Shown here one piece after another: positions 16,932-25,811 of a stretch of DNA of 64,000 nt; the stretch's first letter is position 1; the number at the start of each line of letters is the position of its first letter. Below the pieces are notes generated by a model. It was not told the DNA's origin and did no database searches. It saw only the letters and a program-made list of their open reading frames with translations. The DNA is taken from positions 124,001-188,000 of the forward strand of contig JACKGZ010000001.1 of NCBI GenBank assembly GCA_020639255.1. Direction: 5' to 3'. Source of the DNA: Phycisphaera sp. Lineage in GTDB: Bacteria; Planctomycetota; Phycisphaerae; Phycisphaerales; UBA1924. A program made the position numbers and the translations under genes.

Positions 16932-17819
16932 TCAGATCTCAGGAAGCCGGTTTCCCCGAATCGCAGCCACCCAGCGCAGGGCCTGCGCGTGGGCCGAGAC
17001 GTCGTGTACCCGAAAGAGCTTCGCCCCGGCCAGCGCATGCAGCACCGTCACCGCGACCGAGCCGCCCAGGCGTTCCGAGGGCTCGCTGTCGCGTCCGAGC
17101 CCCACGCGCCCGACGAAGCTCTTGCGGCTCGCGGCGCTCATCACCGCCCGCCCGATCGAGCACAGCTCCGGGGTGCGACGAATCAGGTCCAGATTCTGCT
17201 CGACGCTCTTGCCGAACCCAAGCCCGGGGTCGAGCACCACCGCGTCCTCGCGCACGCCGGCATTCATCGCCAAGCGCAGGCGATCTTCCAGATACGTGCG
17301 CACATCGAGGACGACATCCGCGTATTCCGGCTCGCCCGCGTACCGATCGCTGAACGAGTCCTCGCCCGGCGGACGCAGGCGATGCATCAAGACGAGCCCA
17401 GCGCCGGTCTCAGCGGCGAGCGCGAGCATCGCGTCGTCCTCTTCGCCCGCCGAGACGTCGTTGATGATGTGCGCGCCGGCCTCGACAGCGTGCCGCGCGA
17501 CGGCACTCCGTGTCGTGTCCACACTGATCGGGATGCCCGGCAACGCTTCGCGAATCCCCTCGATCACGGGCAGCACGCGTTCGAGTTGTTCCTCGACAGC
17601 AATGCGCTCAGCGCCGGGGCGTGTCGACTCGCCGCCCACCTCGAGCACGTCGGCGCCCTCGGCGACGCAGCGTTTCGCACGCTCGATCGCCAGAGCAAGG
17701 GTGTTGTAGTCGCCGCCGTCACTGAAGCTGTCGGGCGTGATGTTCAGGATCGCGACGATCCTCGGCTCGGTGAGGTCGAGCGTCCTGCCGTGCGCGAGCT
17801 GCCAGGTGGTGTGAGGCAT
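16932..17819 (-). CDS. folP: Dihydropteroate synthase
   Basis: A 295-residue TIM-barrel enzyme joining 6-hydroxymethyl-dihydropterin pyrophosphate and p-aminobenzoate to form dihydropteroate in folate synthesis. Signatures are NITPDSFSDGG (residues 26-36), EVGGESTRPGA with the second loop, SVDTTRSAVA, NDVSAG, DPGLGFGKS, the SRKSF near the C-terminus and the final RVHDV. The length is normal. No other pterin gene is adjacent. The upstream region holds a dispersed-repeat-like segment rather than another gene. Confidence 0.95.
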   Translation of the reverse strand: MPHTTWQLAHGRTLDLTEPRIVAILNITPDSFSDGGDYNTLALAIERAKRCVAEGADVLEVGGESTRPGAERIAVEEQLERVLPVIEGIREALPGIPISVDTTRSAVARHAVEAGAHIINDVSAGEEDDAMLALAAETGAGLVLMHRLRPPGEDSFSDRYAGEPEYADVVLDVRTYLEDRLRLAMNAGVREDAVVLDPGLGFGKSVEQNLDLIRRTPELCSIGRAVMSAASRKSFVGRVGLGRDSEPSERLGGSVAVTVLHALAGAKLFRVHDVSAHAQALRWVAAIRGNRLPEI

Positions 17820-17837
17820 GATTCAACGTTAGGAAGT

Positions 17838-17896
17838 GATGGCGAGCCCGAAGCGCAAGCGAGGGAATGGGAGATTTGGGCGGCGGGACGCCGCCC
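17838..17896. repeat. Candidate dispersed intergenic repeat with GGA-loop hairpin
   Basis: The 157 bp gap between folP and the next minus-strand gene contains GATGGCGAGCCCGAAGCGC followed by AAGCGAGGGAATGGG, and then a hairpin with an 8 bp stem (17878-17885 with 17889-17896) and a GGA loop. From memory, the CCCGAAGCGCAAGCGAGGG type of sequence recurs between genes in many planctomycete genomes. Only one copy is seen here, so calling it a repeat rests on recalled knowledge, not on this window. Confidence 0.4.
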
Positions 17897-17926
17897 CCAC
17901 CGAAGGAACGGAGTTCAAAAAAGAAA

Positions 17927-17947
17927 GCGGAGGCTGGAAGCCTCCGC
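17927..17947 (-). terminator. Intrinsic terminator of the secreted 578-residue protein gene
   Basis: A perfect 9 bp stem (17927-17935 with 17939-17947) with a GGA loop. On the minus strand it comes 30 bases after the stop of the gene ending at 17977 and is followed by CTTTCTTTTTTG, a good T tract. Confidence 0.8.
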
Positions 17948-17976
17948 AGATGAGTCTCAGATGCGTTTGGGTGGGA

Positions 17977-19713
17977 TCAGAAGCTCGGGGGTGCTTCTTC
18001 GCCGCCGCCGCCCATACCGCCGCCCAGCTTCTGGAATGCCGCGCCGGTTTCCTTCATCAGTTCGATGAGGTCAGCGGGCACCACGGTGCGGATCCCGACG
18101 CCGCCGCCCGACGACGACACCGACATCGCCAGCGGGGTGACGTTCTCGGGGATGTCGACGTTGACGGGGCCGGCGAACATCGCGACGGTCGGCAGGACCG
18201 CCTTGAGGATCGTGCCCATATCGACGTAGGCGTAGGCGAACGCCTCGTCGTGCAGGCGCTCGTTCTGGGCCATGACCATGGCGTTCTTGGAGAGTTCGCC
18301 GCCGTTCTGTGCGGCGCCCACGGCCTTCTCAAGAAGGGCCGCGCTCGTGCTGTAGGTGACGACGACGGTGTTCGCGTCGGCGGCCGCGGCGTACCCGTTC
18401 GGGCCGCCCGACGGGCCGAAGAGCATCGGCATCATCATCTGCATCTGCATCGCGCCCGGGGTGTTCATGTCGGGCAGCATCTGCATCGACCACTTGTACG
18501 CGCTCACGCCGCCGATTTGCTCGGGTGCGTCGGCGAAGGTCGTGGTCATGCTCAGGCCGCTGGCGACCTGCCCGTTAGTGGCCTTGATCTGCTCGCCGAA
18601 CATCTCGACGAGCCCGTTGGCGTCCGGCGAATCGATGACGGCCACGGTGTTCACAAACAGGCCGCCCATCAGACCGGCCGGGTTGAGCCCGATGGTCTGC
18701 GCCATCCCGCGGGCCTTGCCGAGGAATGCCGCGGGGTTCATGCCGGGGATGTTGTTGGCTTTGTTGCCCATCTCGGCCATCTTGGTGAGCATCGCCTGGA
18801 TGCCCGGGGCCGAGCTGTCGACCGCGTATGCGAAGAGATACGGCCCGCCCGGAAGCTTGTTCACGAGCTTGGCAGCGTCGCCCGATTGGGCGAACGTGCC
18901 GGCGAGCTCGCTGCCGCCCTTGAAGCTGGCACCCAGCTCGAAGCTGAAGCCGTAGTCGCCGCCCGACATGCCCATGAGCCCGCGCTGCGCGTCGCGGCCG
19001 AAGGACTTCACAAAGCCGTCGATCATGTCGATCGCGGCCGCGGCCTGCTCGGGGTCCTGCCCGCCCATCGCCATCATCTGGCGCATGTTCTGGGAATTCT
19101 TCTCCCAGCCCTGCATCATGGGCTCGCGCAGGTGGTCCATATTGGCGATGACCAGAACGGCGTTCTCATCCGACATCCGCTGGCCGACGTCACCCAGCAT
19201 GGCCTCGTGCTCGGCGGCGTTGCCCTCGGTGGCGTCGAAGGCTTCGAGAACGTCCTGCTTCGGGCCCACCATCGCGTACCCGCCGCCGACGTTCTTGACG
19301 AAGACCTCGTTGCCCTCGATGTTGAGCGCTTCAAGCCCCTCGCCGGTGCCGCCGAAGTTGGCGACGAGCGCGGCGTAATCGCTCACGGGCATCAAGACGA
19401 CCATCGGAGGCTCTTGCTCCTGGATGGTTTCGACCGACATGATCGCGATCGCGGCCGAACCTTCGGCGTTGATGCCGGGCATCGAGAGCATGGCCTTGGC
19501 CATCTGCACGCCAGCCTGGGCTTCTTCCTGCTGCAGCGCGCCGGTGATCGCCTCGGCCTGCGCGAAGAAGGCGTTGACATTGCCGATCGAGATCACCACC
19601 GGCGTGCTGGCCGGTACGCGGTCGAGCACGCCGGGCACGTCGGCGCTCGCCAGACCAAAGGGAAGCCCGGCGATACACACCGCAGCAAGCGTTCTGCTCA
19701 GAACCGTCTTCAT
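17977..19713 (-). CDS. Secreted protein of unknown function (DUF3352-like)
   Basis: A 578-residue protein with a clear signal peptide (MKTVLSRTLAAVCIAGLPFGLASA, cleavage near residue 24). The mature protein starts VPGVLDRVPASTPVVISIGNVNAFF, the opening typical of DUF3352-type planctomycete and cyanobacterial exported proteins. It continues with repeated alpha/beta segments rich in Ala, Gly and Met, and ends in a Gly/Met-rich tail GGGMGGGGEEAPPSF. It has no cysteine-based motif or known catalytic pattern. The ATG follows AAAGGA with 7 bases spacing. It is monocistronic, with its own terminator downstream. The function is unknown. Confidence 0.7.
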   Translation of the reverse strand: MKTVLSRTLAAVCIAGLPFGLASADVPGVLDRVPASTPVVISIGNVNAFFAQAEAITGALQQEEAQAGVQMAKAMLSMPGINAEGSAAIAIMSVETIQEQEPPMVVLMPVSDYAALVANFGGTGEGLEALNIEGNEVFVKNVGGGYAMVGPKQDVLEAFDATEGNAAEHEAMLGDVGQRMSDENAVLVIANMDHLREPMMQGWEKNSQNMRQMMAMGGQDPEQAAAAIDMIDGFVKSFGRDAQRGLMGMSGGDYGFSFELGASFKGGSELAGTFAQSGDAAKLVNKLPGGPYLFAYAVDSSAPGIQAMLTKMAEMGNKANNIPGMNPAAFLGKARGMAQTIGLNPAGLMGGLFVNTVAVIDSPDANGLVEMFGEQIKATNGQVASGLSMTTTFADAPEQIGGVSAYKWSMQMLPDMNTPGAMQMQMMMPMLFGPSGGPNGYAAAADANTVVVTYSTSAALLEKAVGAAQNGGELSKNAMVMAQNERLHDEAFAYAYVDMGTILKAVLPTVAMFAGPVNVDIPENVTPLAMSVSSSGGGVGIRTVVPADLIELMKETGAAFQKLGGGMGGGGEEAPPSF

Positions 19714-19927
19714 CTATCGTCCTTTCGAGTACGTCACCCGTGTGGCCCGCTCCGGGCACCACCAGGCTGACGTTTAAGCAACGGGGTTCGTTTCAATTCA
19801 AATGCCCCGCTGGTTGTTTCTTGGTCCTCACGAACCCTCCGTTGCAACACTAGGGAGGGATCACCCTCATCGGGTACTCGTTCGGGTTCACCAATTTGAC
19901 ATCCCGGCATGAACTCATCATGAAACA

Positions 19928-19956
19928 GGCCCCCGAAACTCGCGGTTTCGGGGGCC
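19928..19956. terminator. Strong hairpin downstream of ftsK, probably a terminator
   Basis: A perfect 12 bp stem (19928-19939 with 19945-19956) and a 5-nt loop lie 32 bases past the ftsK stop (minus strand). The following minus-strand bases are TGTTTCATG, and the plus-strand side reads TTGTCATTC, so the T tracts are weak on both sides. Between this hairpin and the ATG of the secreted-protein gene at 19713 there are about 210 bp with no gene visible; they presumably hold that gene's promoter. Confidence 0.65.
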
Positions 19957-19987
19957 TTGTCATTCTTTACATTGGAATGGTTCCGGA

Positions 19988-22900
19988 TCAGCCGGCCCGG
20001 GCGTGTCGTGGTCGGGGCTCGTCTTCCTCGTCTTCTTCCTCTTCCTCGGTCTCGTCTTCGACCTCGTACTCGTCGGCGTCCTCGGGGTCGATCTCGTTGC
20101 CTTCTTCATCGACCAGCACGTACTCGTATTCGTCGTCGTCCTCGGCCTCTTCGTCCTCGTCGACTTCCTCGTACTCGTCTTCTTCCTCATCACTCTCGTC
20201 GTTGTCTTCGTACTCGTCCTCTTCGAGCTCGTCCTCGTCCTCGGCCTCATCGGTCTCGAAGGGGGCTTCCTCTTCTTCCTCCACCTCGGCCTGCTTGATC
20301 CGCGAGGCGGTCGCGGTGGTGCCCTGGACCGCCTGGAAGTTGGCCTTGGCCTTCTCCTGGTCCATGGCGTACTCGTCGTCCGAGCGGTCGTCGCCGTCGG
20401 CCTTACGCATCTGCTGCTCGTTGTACGCCTTCATCGCCTCCCACTCTTCGAGCGAGATCACGACCTCGCGCGCGACCGAGCCCTTGTGCTCGCCGATGAT
20501 GCCGGCGATGCCCATCAGGTCGATCAGCCTGCTCGCGCGTGTGTATCCGATCGCGAGTCGGCGCTGAAGGAGTGACACCGAGCCCCGCTTGGTTTCGAGC
20601 ACGATCTCGACGGCCCGGTCGAAGAGCGGGTCTTCCTGCGCCGCTTCGAGAGAGGCGCTGGAGTTGTTCTCGCTCTGCTCAAGCCGCTGCTCGTCCGGGT
20701 CGCCCGAGCGGAGCTGCATGAGCTGGCGCTCGTAGGTCGGGCCGGCGATGTCGCGCATGAACTTGACGACGTGGCGGATCTCGGCGTCCTCGACGAGCGT
20801 GCCCTGCGCCCGGTGCAGCTTGTGGCTCCGGGGCGACAGGAACAGCATGTCGCCCATGCCAAGGAGCAACTCGCCGCCCTTCTGGTCGAGCACGATCCGC
20901 GAGTCCATGCCGGACGCCACCTTGAACGCGATGCGGCAGGGCATGTTCGACTTGATCAGGCCCGTCACAACGTTCGCCTGCGGCCTCTGCGTCGCCAGGA
21001 TCAGGTGGATGCCCACCGCACGCGCCTTCTGCGCGATGCGGATGATCGAGCCCTCGACCTCCTTGTTGGTCATCATGAGGTCGGCCAGCTCGTCGATGAT
21101 GAACACCATGTAGGGCATCTGCCGAGGCACGCGCGCCTGCTGCTCTTCCGTCTGGGCGCCGAGCCGCTCGCAGAGCTCCTCGAATTCGAGCCCGTTGTAC
21201 GCGCTGATGTCGCGGCAGCCCGCCTCGGCAAGCAGCTCGTACCGCTCGTCCATTTTCTTGACCGCCCACTCCAGGATCGCCGCCGCACGGTTCATCTCCG
21301 TCACGACCGGGCACATCAGGTGCGGGATGTCCTTGAACTGGCTCATCTCGACCATCTTGGGGTCGACCAGCACGAGCTTGAGCTCGTTGGGCTTCTTCGT
21401 GTAGAGGAAACTCATGATGATCGTGTTCATGCAGACCGACTTGCCCGAACCAGTGGTGCCCGCGATGAGCATGTGCGGCATCTTGGTCAGGTCCTCGATG
21501 AGCGGGTCGCCCGCCGAGTCCTTGCCCAGGAACATCGGCAGCTTCATCTTCTGGAACTGCTCGCGACGCGACATCAGCTCGCGGAGGCGCACCTTCTCCA
21601 TCGTCGGGTTGGGCACCTCGATGCCGACCGTGTCGCGCCCCGCCTGGTTGGCGACGATGCGGATGTTGACGGCCTTGAGCGACCGAGCCAGGTCGCTCGA
21701 GATGCTCGTCAGGCGGCTCACCTTCGTGCCCGGCGCCAGGCGCACGTCGTAGAGCGTGATCACCGGCCCAGACTCGATGCCCACGACCTCGCCCGCGATG
21801 CGGAACTCCTGGAGTGCGGCCTCGAGCGCCTCGGCCTGCTCGCGCACGAGCGATTCGAGCGTGCCCGTGAAGTTGTTGTCGGGCTCTTCCAGCAGATCGA
21901 GCCCGGGGAACTGATAGCCCTCAAGCTCGCCCACGTTCTGCAGGTCGCGGAGGTCGTCCTCGGTTGCTGACTGACGGTTCGCGCCCGCGAACCGCAGCGG
22001 CAGCTTGGCGACCTTCTCGCGGATCGAGTCTTCGCTGAACACCTGCGGCGCGCCGGGGATCTCGTCGTCGTCGTCGTACTCTTCTTCCTCGTCGTGTTCG
22101 TCGACCTCTTCCTCGTCTTCGTACTCGTCGTCTTCCTCGTACTCGAGCTCGGCCTCCTCGTCCTCGTCGAGCGTCGTGACGGTCTCGATCTCGTCGTCGT
22201 CGACCTCAACGACCTTGACCGCCTTCTCCTTCTTCTTGCGCGCCGCCAGCATCTTCTTGCGCTCGGCCTCGGTGAACTCCTGCTCCTCGATGTCGTCGAG
22301 GTCATCGACGCGAGCGGGCGCCGGCACACGCACGCGCTCGTACGCGCCGCCCAGCACGCGCCGGATCAGGTCGCCAGCCAGCGTGCCCTTCTCCGCGACG
22401 TAGCCCATCTGAGCCATGAAGTAGACCGGCGTCGCCAGCAGCCAGCGGTCCATCGCCACCACGAGCCCGAGCGCCATCGTCATCACGAGGCAGAGCACGG
22501 TGCCCAGCCCGCCGAAGCGGAGCGCGAGCTCGTGCGACATCACGAGCCCGACCGTGCCGCCGGGGAGCCCGGGGATCGGGCCGGTTCGCGGCAACAAGTA
22601 GCCCTGCATGCCAGCCAGACCGGCGCCGGCAATCACAACACCCGCCGCGCGCATCAACGGGTGTGTCACGACATACCCGCGCAGACACACGACCACGAGA
22701 CCCACCATCCCGAAAAAGACCGGCCAGATCGCGAGCCCCAGCGTGCGGTATCCCGCCCACGCGACCCAGGCCCCGACCGAGCCGCACCAGTTCTGGGCGG
22801 GGTCGTTCGTGGGCCAGACCGAGTGCGAGGGCGCGTCGGCCGCGTCGTAGCTGAGCAGGCTCGCCGCCACGAACATCAGCACGATCGCGCCGAGCACCGG

Positions 22901-22990
22901 AGCCGCCCGCCAGAGCGGGAAAAGGTCTTCGAACTCGTCCTGACGAGCCTTGCTCTTGCTCGTCCCGGCTTTTTTGGTGGTAGTACCCAT
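19988..22990 (-). CDS. ftsK: DNA translocase FtsK/SpoIIIE with acidic linker and acidic C-terminal tail
   Basis: A 1,000-residue chromosome translocase acting at the septum. Four membrane helices occupy about residues 30-190. A linker follows with a Glu/Asp/Tyr block (about 258-310). The motor then has Walker A GTTGSGKSV (about 510), DPKMVEMSQF, and Walker B FIIDELADLM (about 635). The gamma winged-helix domain is DPLFDRAVEIVLETKRGSVSLLQRRL and onward, the part that reads polar DNA sequences in E. coli FtsK. After gamma, where most FtsK proteins stop, about 100 more residues are almost all Glu, Asp and Tyr, ending PRPRHARAG. The gene is monocistronic. Confidence 0.93.
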   Translation of the reverse strand: MGTTTKKAGTSKSKARQDEFEDLFPLWRAAPVLGAIVLMFVAASLLSYDAADAPSHSVWPTNDPAQNWCGSVGAWVAWAGYRTLGLAIWPVFFGMVGLVVVCLRGYVVTHPLMRAAGVVIAGAGLAGMQGYLLPRTGPIPGLPGGTVGLVMSHELALRFGGLGTVLCLVMTMALGLVVAMDRWLLATPVYFMAQMGYVAEKGTLAGDLIRRVLGGAYERVRVPAPARVDDLDDIEEQEFTEAERKKMLAARKKKEKAVKVVEVDDDEIETVTTLDEDEEAELEYEEDDEYEDEEEVDEHDEEEEYDDDDEIPGAPQVFSEDSIREKVAKLPLRFAGANRQSATEDDLRDLQNVGELEGYQFPGLDLLEEPDNNFTGTLESLVREQAEALEAALQEFRIAGEVVGIESGPVITLYDVRLAPGTKVSRLTSISSDLARSLKAVNIRIVANQAGRDTVGIEVPNPTMEKVRLRELMSRREQFQKMKLPMFLGKDSAGDPLIEDLTKMPHMLIAGTTGSGKSVCMNTIIMSFLYTKKPNELKLVLVDPKMVEMSQFKDIPHLMCPVVTEMNRAAAILEWAVKKMDERYELLAEAGCRDISAYNGLEFEELCERLGAQTEEQQARVPRQMPYMVFIIDELADLMMTNKEVEGSIIRIAQKARAVGIHLILATQRPQANVVTGLIKSNMPCRIAFKVASGMDSRIVLDQKGGELLLGMGDMLFLSPRSHKLHRAQGTLVEDAEIRHVVKFMRDIAGPTYERQLMQLRSGDPDEQRLEQSENNSSASLEAAQEDPLFDRAVEIVLETKRGSVSLLQRRLAIGYTRASRLIDLMGIAGIIGEHKGSVAREVVISLEEWEAMKAYNEQQMRKADGDDRSDDEYAMDQEKAKANFQAVQGTTATASRIKQAEVEEEEEAPFETDEAEDEDELEEDEYEDNDESDEEEDEYEEVDEDEEAEDDDEYEYVLVDEEGNEIDPEDADEYEVEDETEEEEEDEEDEPRPRHARAG

Positions 22991-23078
22991 CGCAGACGGC
23001 TATCGGCGGTCCGCGGCTTTGGGGATTCAGGAATGACCCACCCTGTCTAGGCTGTTGGCAACGTAGGAGGTTCACACC

Positions 23079-23741
23079 ATGGATCAGGCGCTCATCTCCG
23101 CGGTCGACGGCTACATCGAGGCGCTCTTCCACGAACACGACCCGATCCTCGAATCCACCCTCAAAGCCAGTGACGACGCGGGTTTACCCGAGATCCAGAT
23201 CTCACCCAGCCAGGGGCGTTTCCTCTATCTGCTCGCCAGGCTCATCGGGGCCCGCCGCGTCCTCGAGATCGGCACACTCGGCGGATACTCGACCATCTGG
23301 CTCGCCCGTGCTCTGCCCACCGGCGGCAGGCTCGTCACGCTCGAATACGAGCCCAGGCACGCCGAGGTCGCAAGGCGCAACATCGCCCACGCCAAGCTCG
23401 ATGACAAGGTCGAGGTCCGCGTCGGGGCGGCCCTCGACACGCTCCCCGAATTGCAGGGAGAAGCCCTGTTCGATCTCGTCTTCATCGACGCCGACAAGAA
23501 CAACTACCCGGGCTACCTCGACTGGGCCCTCAAGCTGACAAGGCCTGGGGGGCTGATCCTCGCCGACAACGTCGTCCGCGACGGCCAGGTGATCGAGCCG
23601 GACTCCGACGACCCGCTCGTCGTCGGTGTGCGCGAGTTCAACGACAAGCTCAGCAAGGATCCGCGGGTTGAAGCCGTCATTCTCCAGCAGGTCGGCACCA
23701 AGGGCTACGACGGCCTCGCCTTGGCCCGAGTCGGGTCGTAG
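23079..23741 (+). CDS. SAM-dependent O-methyltransferase (class I, COMT-like)
   Basis: A 220-residue methyltransferase of the small O-methyltransferase family 3 type. The SAM-binding glycine-rich motif is LEIGTLGGYS (about residue 62), the acidic loop is LEYEPRHAEVA, and the metal-binding and catalytic stretch is FIDADKNNYPGYLDWAL (about 135) with a later LILADNVVRDG. The substrate is probably a catechol-like hydroxyl compound but is not predictable from sequence. Start supported by TAGGAGG 8 bases before the ATG. It lies divergently from ftsK, across an 88 bp gap, and upstream of a second methyltransferase gene on the same strand. Confidence 0.9.
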   Translation: MDQALISAVDGYIEALFHEHDPILESTLKASDDAGLPEIQISPSQGRFLYLLARLIGARRVLEIGTLGGYSTIWLARALPTGGRLVTLEYEPRHAEVARRNIAHAKLDDKVEVRVGAALDTLPELQGEALFDLVFIDADKNNYPGYLDWALKLTRPGGLILADNVVRDGQVIEPDSDDPLVVGVREFNDKLSKDPRVEAVILQQVGTKGYDGLALARVGS

Positions 23742-23829
23742 GCAAGCCGCGACTCGGCACACGAAGTGGGGAGAACTCCCCAAAAAGGATCGGCTTCGGG
23801 CTCGAAATGGGCGATAGATCCGTGACGCT

Positions 23830-24600
23830 ATGGCCGACCTCGACGAACAGCCCGTCTCCCACGAGCCCGAGCCCGATCGGGTCTCCTCGACCGACGACTA
23901 CGCCAAGCGCTTTGCGGGCAAGGCGGGGTCGTACCTGCTTGGTGTCCAGACACGGGGCCTTCTGAAGCTGATCGAGCCAATGGGCCCGAGGCTCCGGATT
24001 CTGGATGTCGGGGGCGGTCACGCGCAGTCGGCGGTGCCGCTGGCCAAGGCCGGGCACAGGGTGACGATCTTGAGCAGCCGTCCTGAATACGAGGCCCGCG
24101 CCCGGCGCGAGTGCGATGGGCTCGGCGTCGAGTTCATGACGGGCTCCATCGAGTCGCCCCCGGTCGAGCCCGGCGCGTACGACGTCGTGGTCGCGCTCCG
24201 CATGGTCATGCACATGCCCGACTGGAAGGCGTTCATCGCGGGTGTCACACGCGTCGCGGGGCGCGCGGTGATCGTTGACTACCCGAGCTGGCGCAGCACC
24301 AACGCCCTCGAGCCGATGCTCTTTGAGATCAAACGCCGAATCGAAGGCGGGGGCACGCGCCGCTACGGCATGTACTGGCCGGGCGAGATCCGCGAGGCGT
24401 TCAAGAGCAATGGCTTCGGCTCGCTCCGCGCGTGGCCCCAGTGTGCGCTGCCGCTGGTTGTGCACCGGGCGCTCAAAGCACCGGCGCTGACGGGCCCGGT
24501 CGAGAGCGTGCTGCGCGGCGTGGGTGTGACGAGACTCGTCGGCTCGCCGGTGCTGGTGCTCGCACGGAAGGACAGCGTCAAGAGTGGGGGATCGAACTGA
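23830..24600 (+). CDS. Class I SAM-dependent methyltransferase
   Basis: A 256-residue methyltransferase with motif I ILDVGGGHAQSAVPLAKAG (about residue 57). The acidic post-I loop resembles SSRPEYEAR, and the DVVVALRMVMHMPDW segment and a later VIVDYPSW follow the UbiE/Methyltransf_11 plan. Membrane attachment is not evident. Its TGA overlaps the ATG of the following glycosyltransferase (TGATG at 24598-24602), so the pair is translationally coupled. That suggests it methylates a sugar or lipid-linked glycan, but the substrate is unknown. Confidence 0.8.
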   Translation: MADLDEQPVSHEPEPDRVSSTDDYAKRFAGKAGSYLLGVQTRGLLKLIEPMGPRLRILDVGGGHAQSAVPLAKAGHRVTILSSRPEYEARARRECDGLGVEFMTGSIESPPVEPGAYDVVVALRMVMHMPDWKAFIAGVTRVAGRAVIVDYPSWRSTNALEPMLFEIKRRIEGGGTRRYGMYWPGEIREAFKSNGFGSLRAWPQCALPLVVHRALKAPALTGPVESVLRGVGVTRLVGSPVLVLARKDSVKSGGSN

Positions 24601-25793
24601 TGCGCGTGTTGTTCCTGGCGCCGCAGCCTTTCTATATCGAGCGTGGGACGCCGATCGCTGTGCGCGCCGCGGCCGAGACGCTCGCCAAGGCAGGGCACGA
24701 GATCGATCTGCTCGTCTACCACCTGGGCGACGACATCGAGCTGCCCGAGAACGTCCGCCTGATCCGCATGCCCAAGGTGCTCGGCGTCAAAAAGATGCGC
24801 CCGGGCCCGTCGCTCGCCAAGCTGCGTTGTCTCTTCAAGTTCCACAAAGCGGCCAAAAAGCTCGCCAAGCAGAACAGCTACGACATCGTGCATGCGGTGG
24901 AAGACGGCGTCTTCGTCGCGCTCAGACTTCAGCAGAAGCTGGGCCTGCCGTTTGTGTACGACATGGACTCATTGATGAGCGAGCAGGTCGCGACCAAGCC
25001 CGTCGTCGGGCCCGTGGCGGGGGCGCTTTTCGAGACCATCGAGACGGCTGCGGTCCGCCAGTCGGTGCACTGCCTGTGCGTCTGCCCGCACCTGCGCGAC
25101 GTGGCGGCCAAGGTCGCGCCCAAAGAGAAGCTCACGGTGCTCACCGACTTCCCGCTCGTCGACCCCGCGCCAGCAACGAGTGACATCGCCGAGCGCGTCG
25201 AGCGCGCGCACAACGATGGCAGACTCGTCGCGGCGTACGTCGGCAACCTCGAGCCCTATCAGGGCGTGGGCGAGATGCTCGAAGCCATGCGCCTGATGGG
25301 TGACGATGCGAAGAAGGTCCGGCTCCACATCTACGGCGGGCCCGCCCCTATGATGGACGAGCTGCGCAGCAGATTCGATGATCTCGTGAAGAACGGCTCG
25401 GTCGAGTTCTGCGGCTCGGTCGCAGTGCAGCGTCTCGGCGAGGTGCTGTCATCGTCGGACATCCTGCTCTCACCCAGGCAGGTCGGCACGAACACGCCCA
25501 TGAAGCTCTACGGCTACCTCGCCTCGGGCAAGCCCGTGCTCGCGACGAGCATTGTCTCGCACACGCAGGTAATGACGGGCGACCACGCCGAGCTCGTCGG
25601 CCCGGAGCCGGCCGAGCTCGCCAGGGGCCTTTCGCGGCTCGTTCAGGACGCCAAGCACCGGGATCGCCTGGGGCGAGCCGGGGCGAGGCTGGTCGAGCAG
25701 CGTCACAGCCGGGCAGCTTTCGAACGGACCCTGACCACGGTTTATCAACAGATCGCCGATCTCATGCGTTCGGGTGTTGACCGGGCAAATTGA
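24600..25793 (+). CDS. Glycosyltransferase family 4 protein
   Basis: A 397-residue GT-B glycosyltransferase. The N-terminal domain begins MRVLFLAPQPFYIERGTPIAVR, with the GTP loop and AAETLAKAGHEIDLLVY. The C-terminal domain shows GNLEPYQGVGEMLEAM, HIYGGPAPM, and the LLSPRQVGTNTPMKLYGYLASGKPV segment, which holds the sugar-nucleotide-binding region of GT4 enzymes. The true start is the ATG at 24600, overlapping the previous gene's stop; the frame is open further upstream. It probably adds a sugar from a nucleotide donor to a cell-surface glycan or lipid. The preceding gene is a methyltransferase, as is common in surface glycan loci. Confidence 0.88.
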   Translation: MRVLFLAPQPFYIERGTPIAVRAAAETLAKAGHEIDLLVYHLGDDIELPENVRLIRMPKVLGVKKMRPGPSLAKLRCLFKFHKAAKKLAKQNSYDIVHAVEDGVFVALRLQQKLGLPFVYDMDSLMSEQVATKPVVGPVAGALFETIETAAVRQSVHCLCVCPHLRDVAAKVAPKEKLTVLTDFPLVDPAPATSDIAERVERAHNDGRLVAAYVGNLEPYQGVGEMLEAMRLMGDDAKKVRLHIYGGPAPMMDELRSRFDDLVKNGSVEFCGSVAVQRLGEVLSSSDILLSPRQVGTNTPMKLYGYLASGKPVLATSIVSHTQVMTGDHAELVGPEPAELARGLSRLVQDAKHRDRLGRAGARLVEQRHSRAAFERTLTTVYQQIADLMRSGVDRAN

Positions 25794-25811
25794 TGTTTGT
25801 ACTGTGTCCGG

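Noticed and set aside
17836..19770. 644-residue plus-strand open frame opposite the secreted 578-residue gene
   Set aside because: It is the antisense of a gene with a signal peptide, a ribosome-binding site and a terminator. Its product is His/Arg/Asp-rich with no recognisable domain, as expected for a shadow in GC-rich DNA.
19988..20280. Possible tandem repeat array in the TCC/TCG-rich stretch
   Set aside because: It is the coding sequence for the Glu/Asp-rich FtsK tail, read on the opposite strand. Codon-level low complexity explains it without a regular repeat unit.
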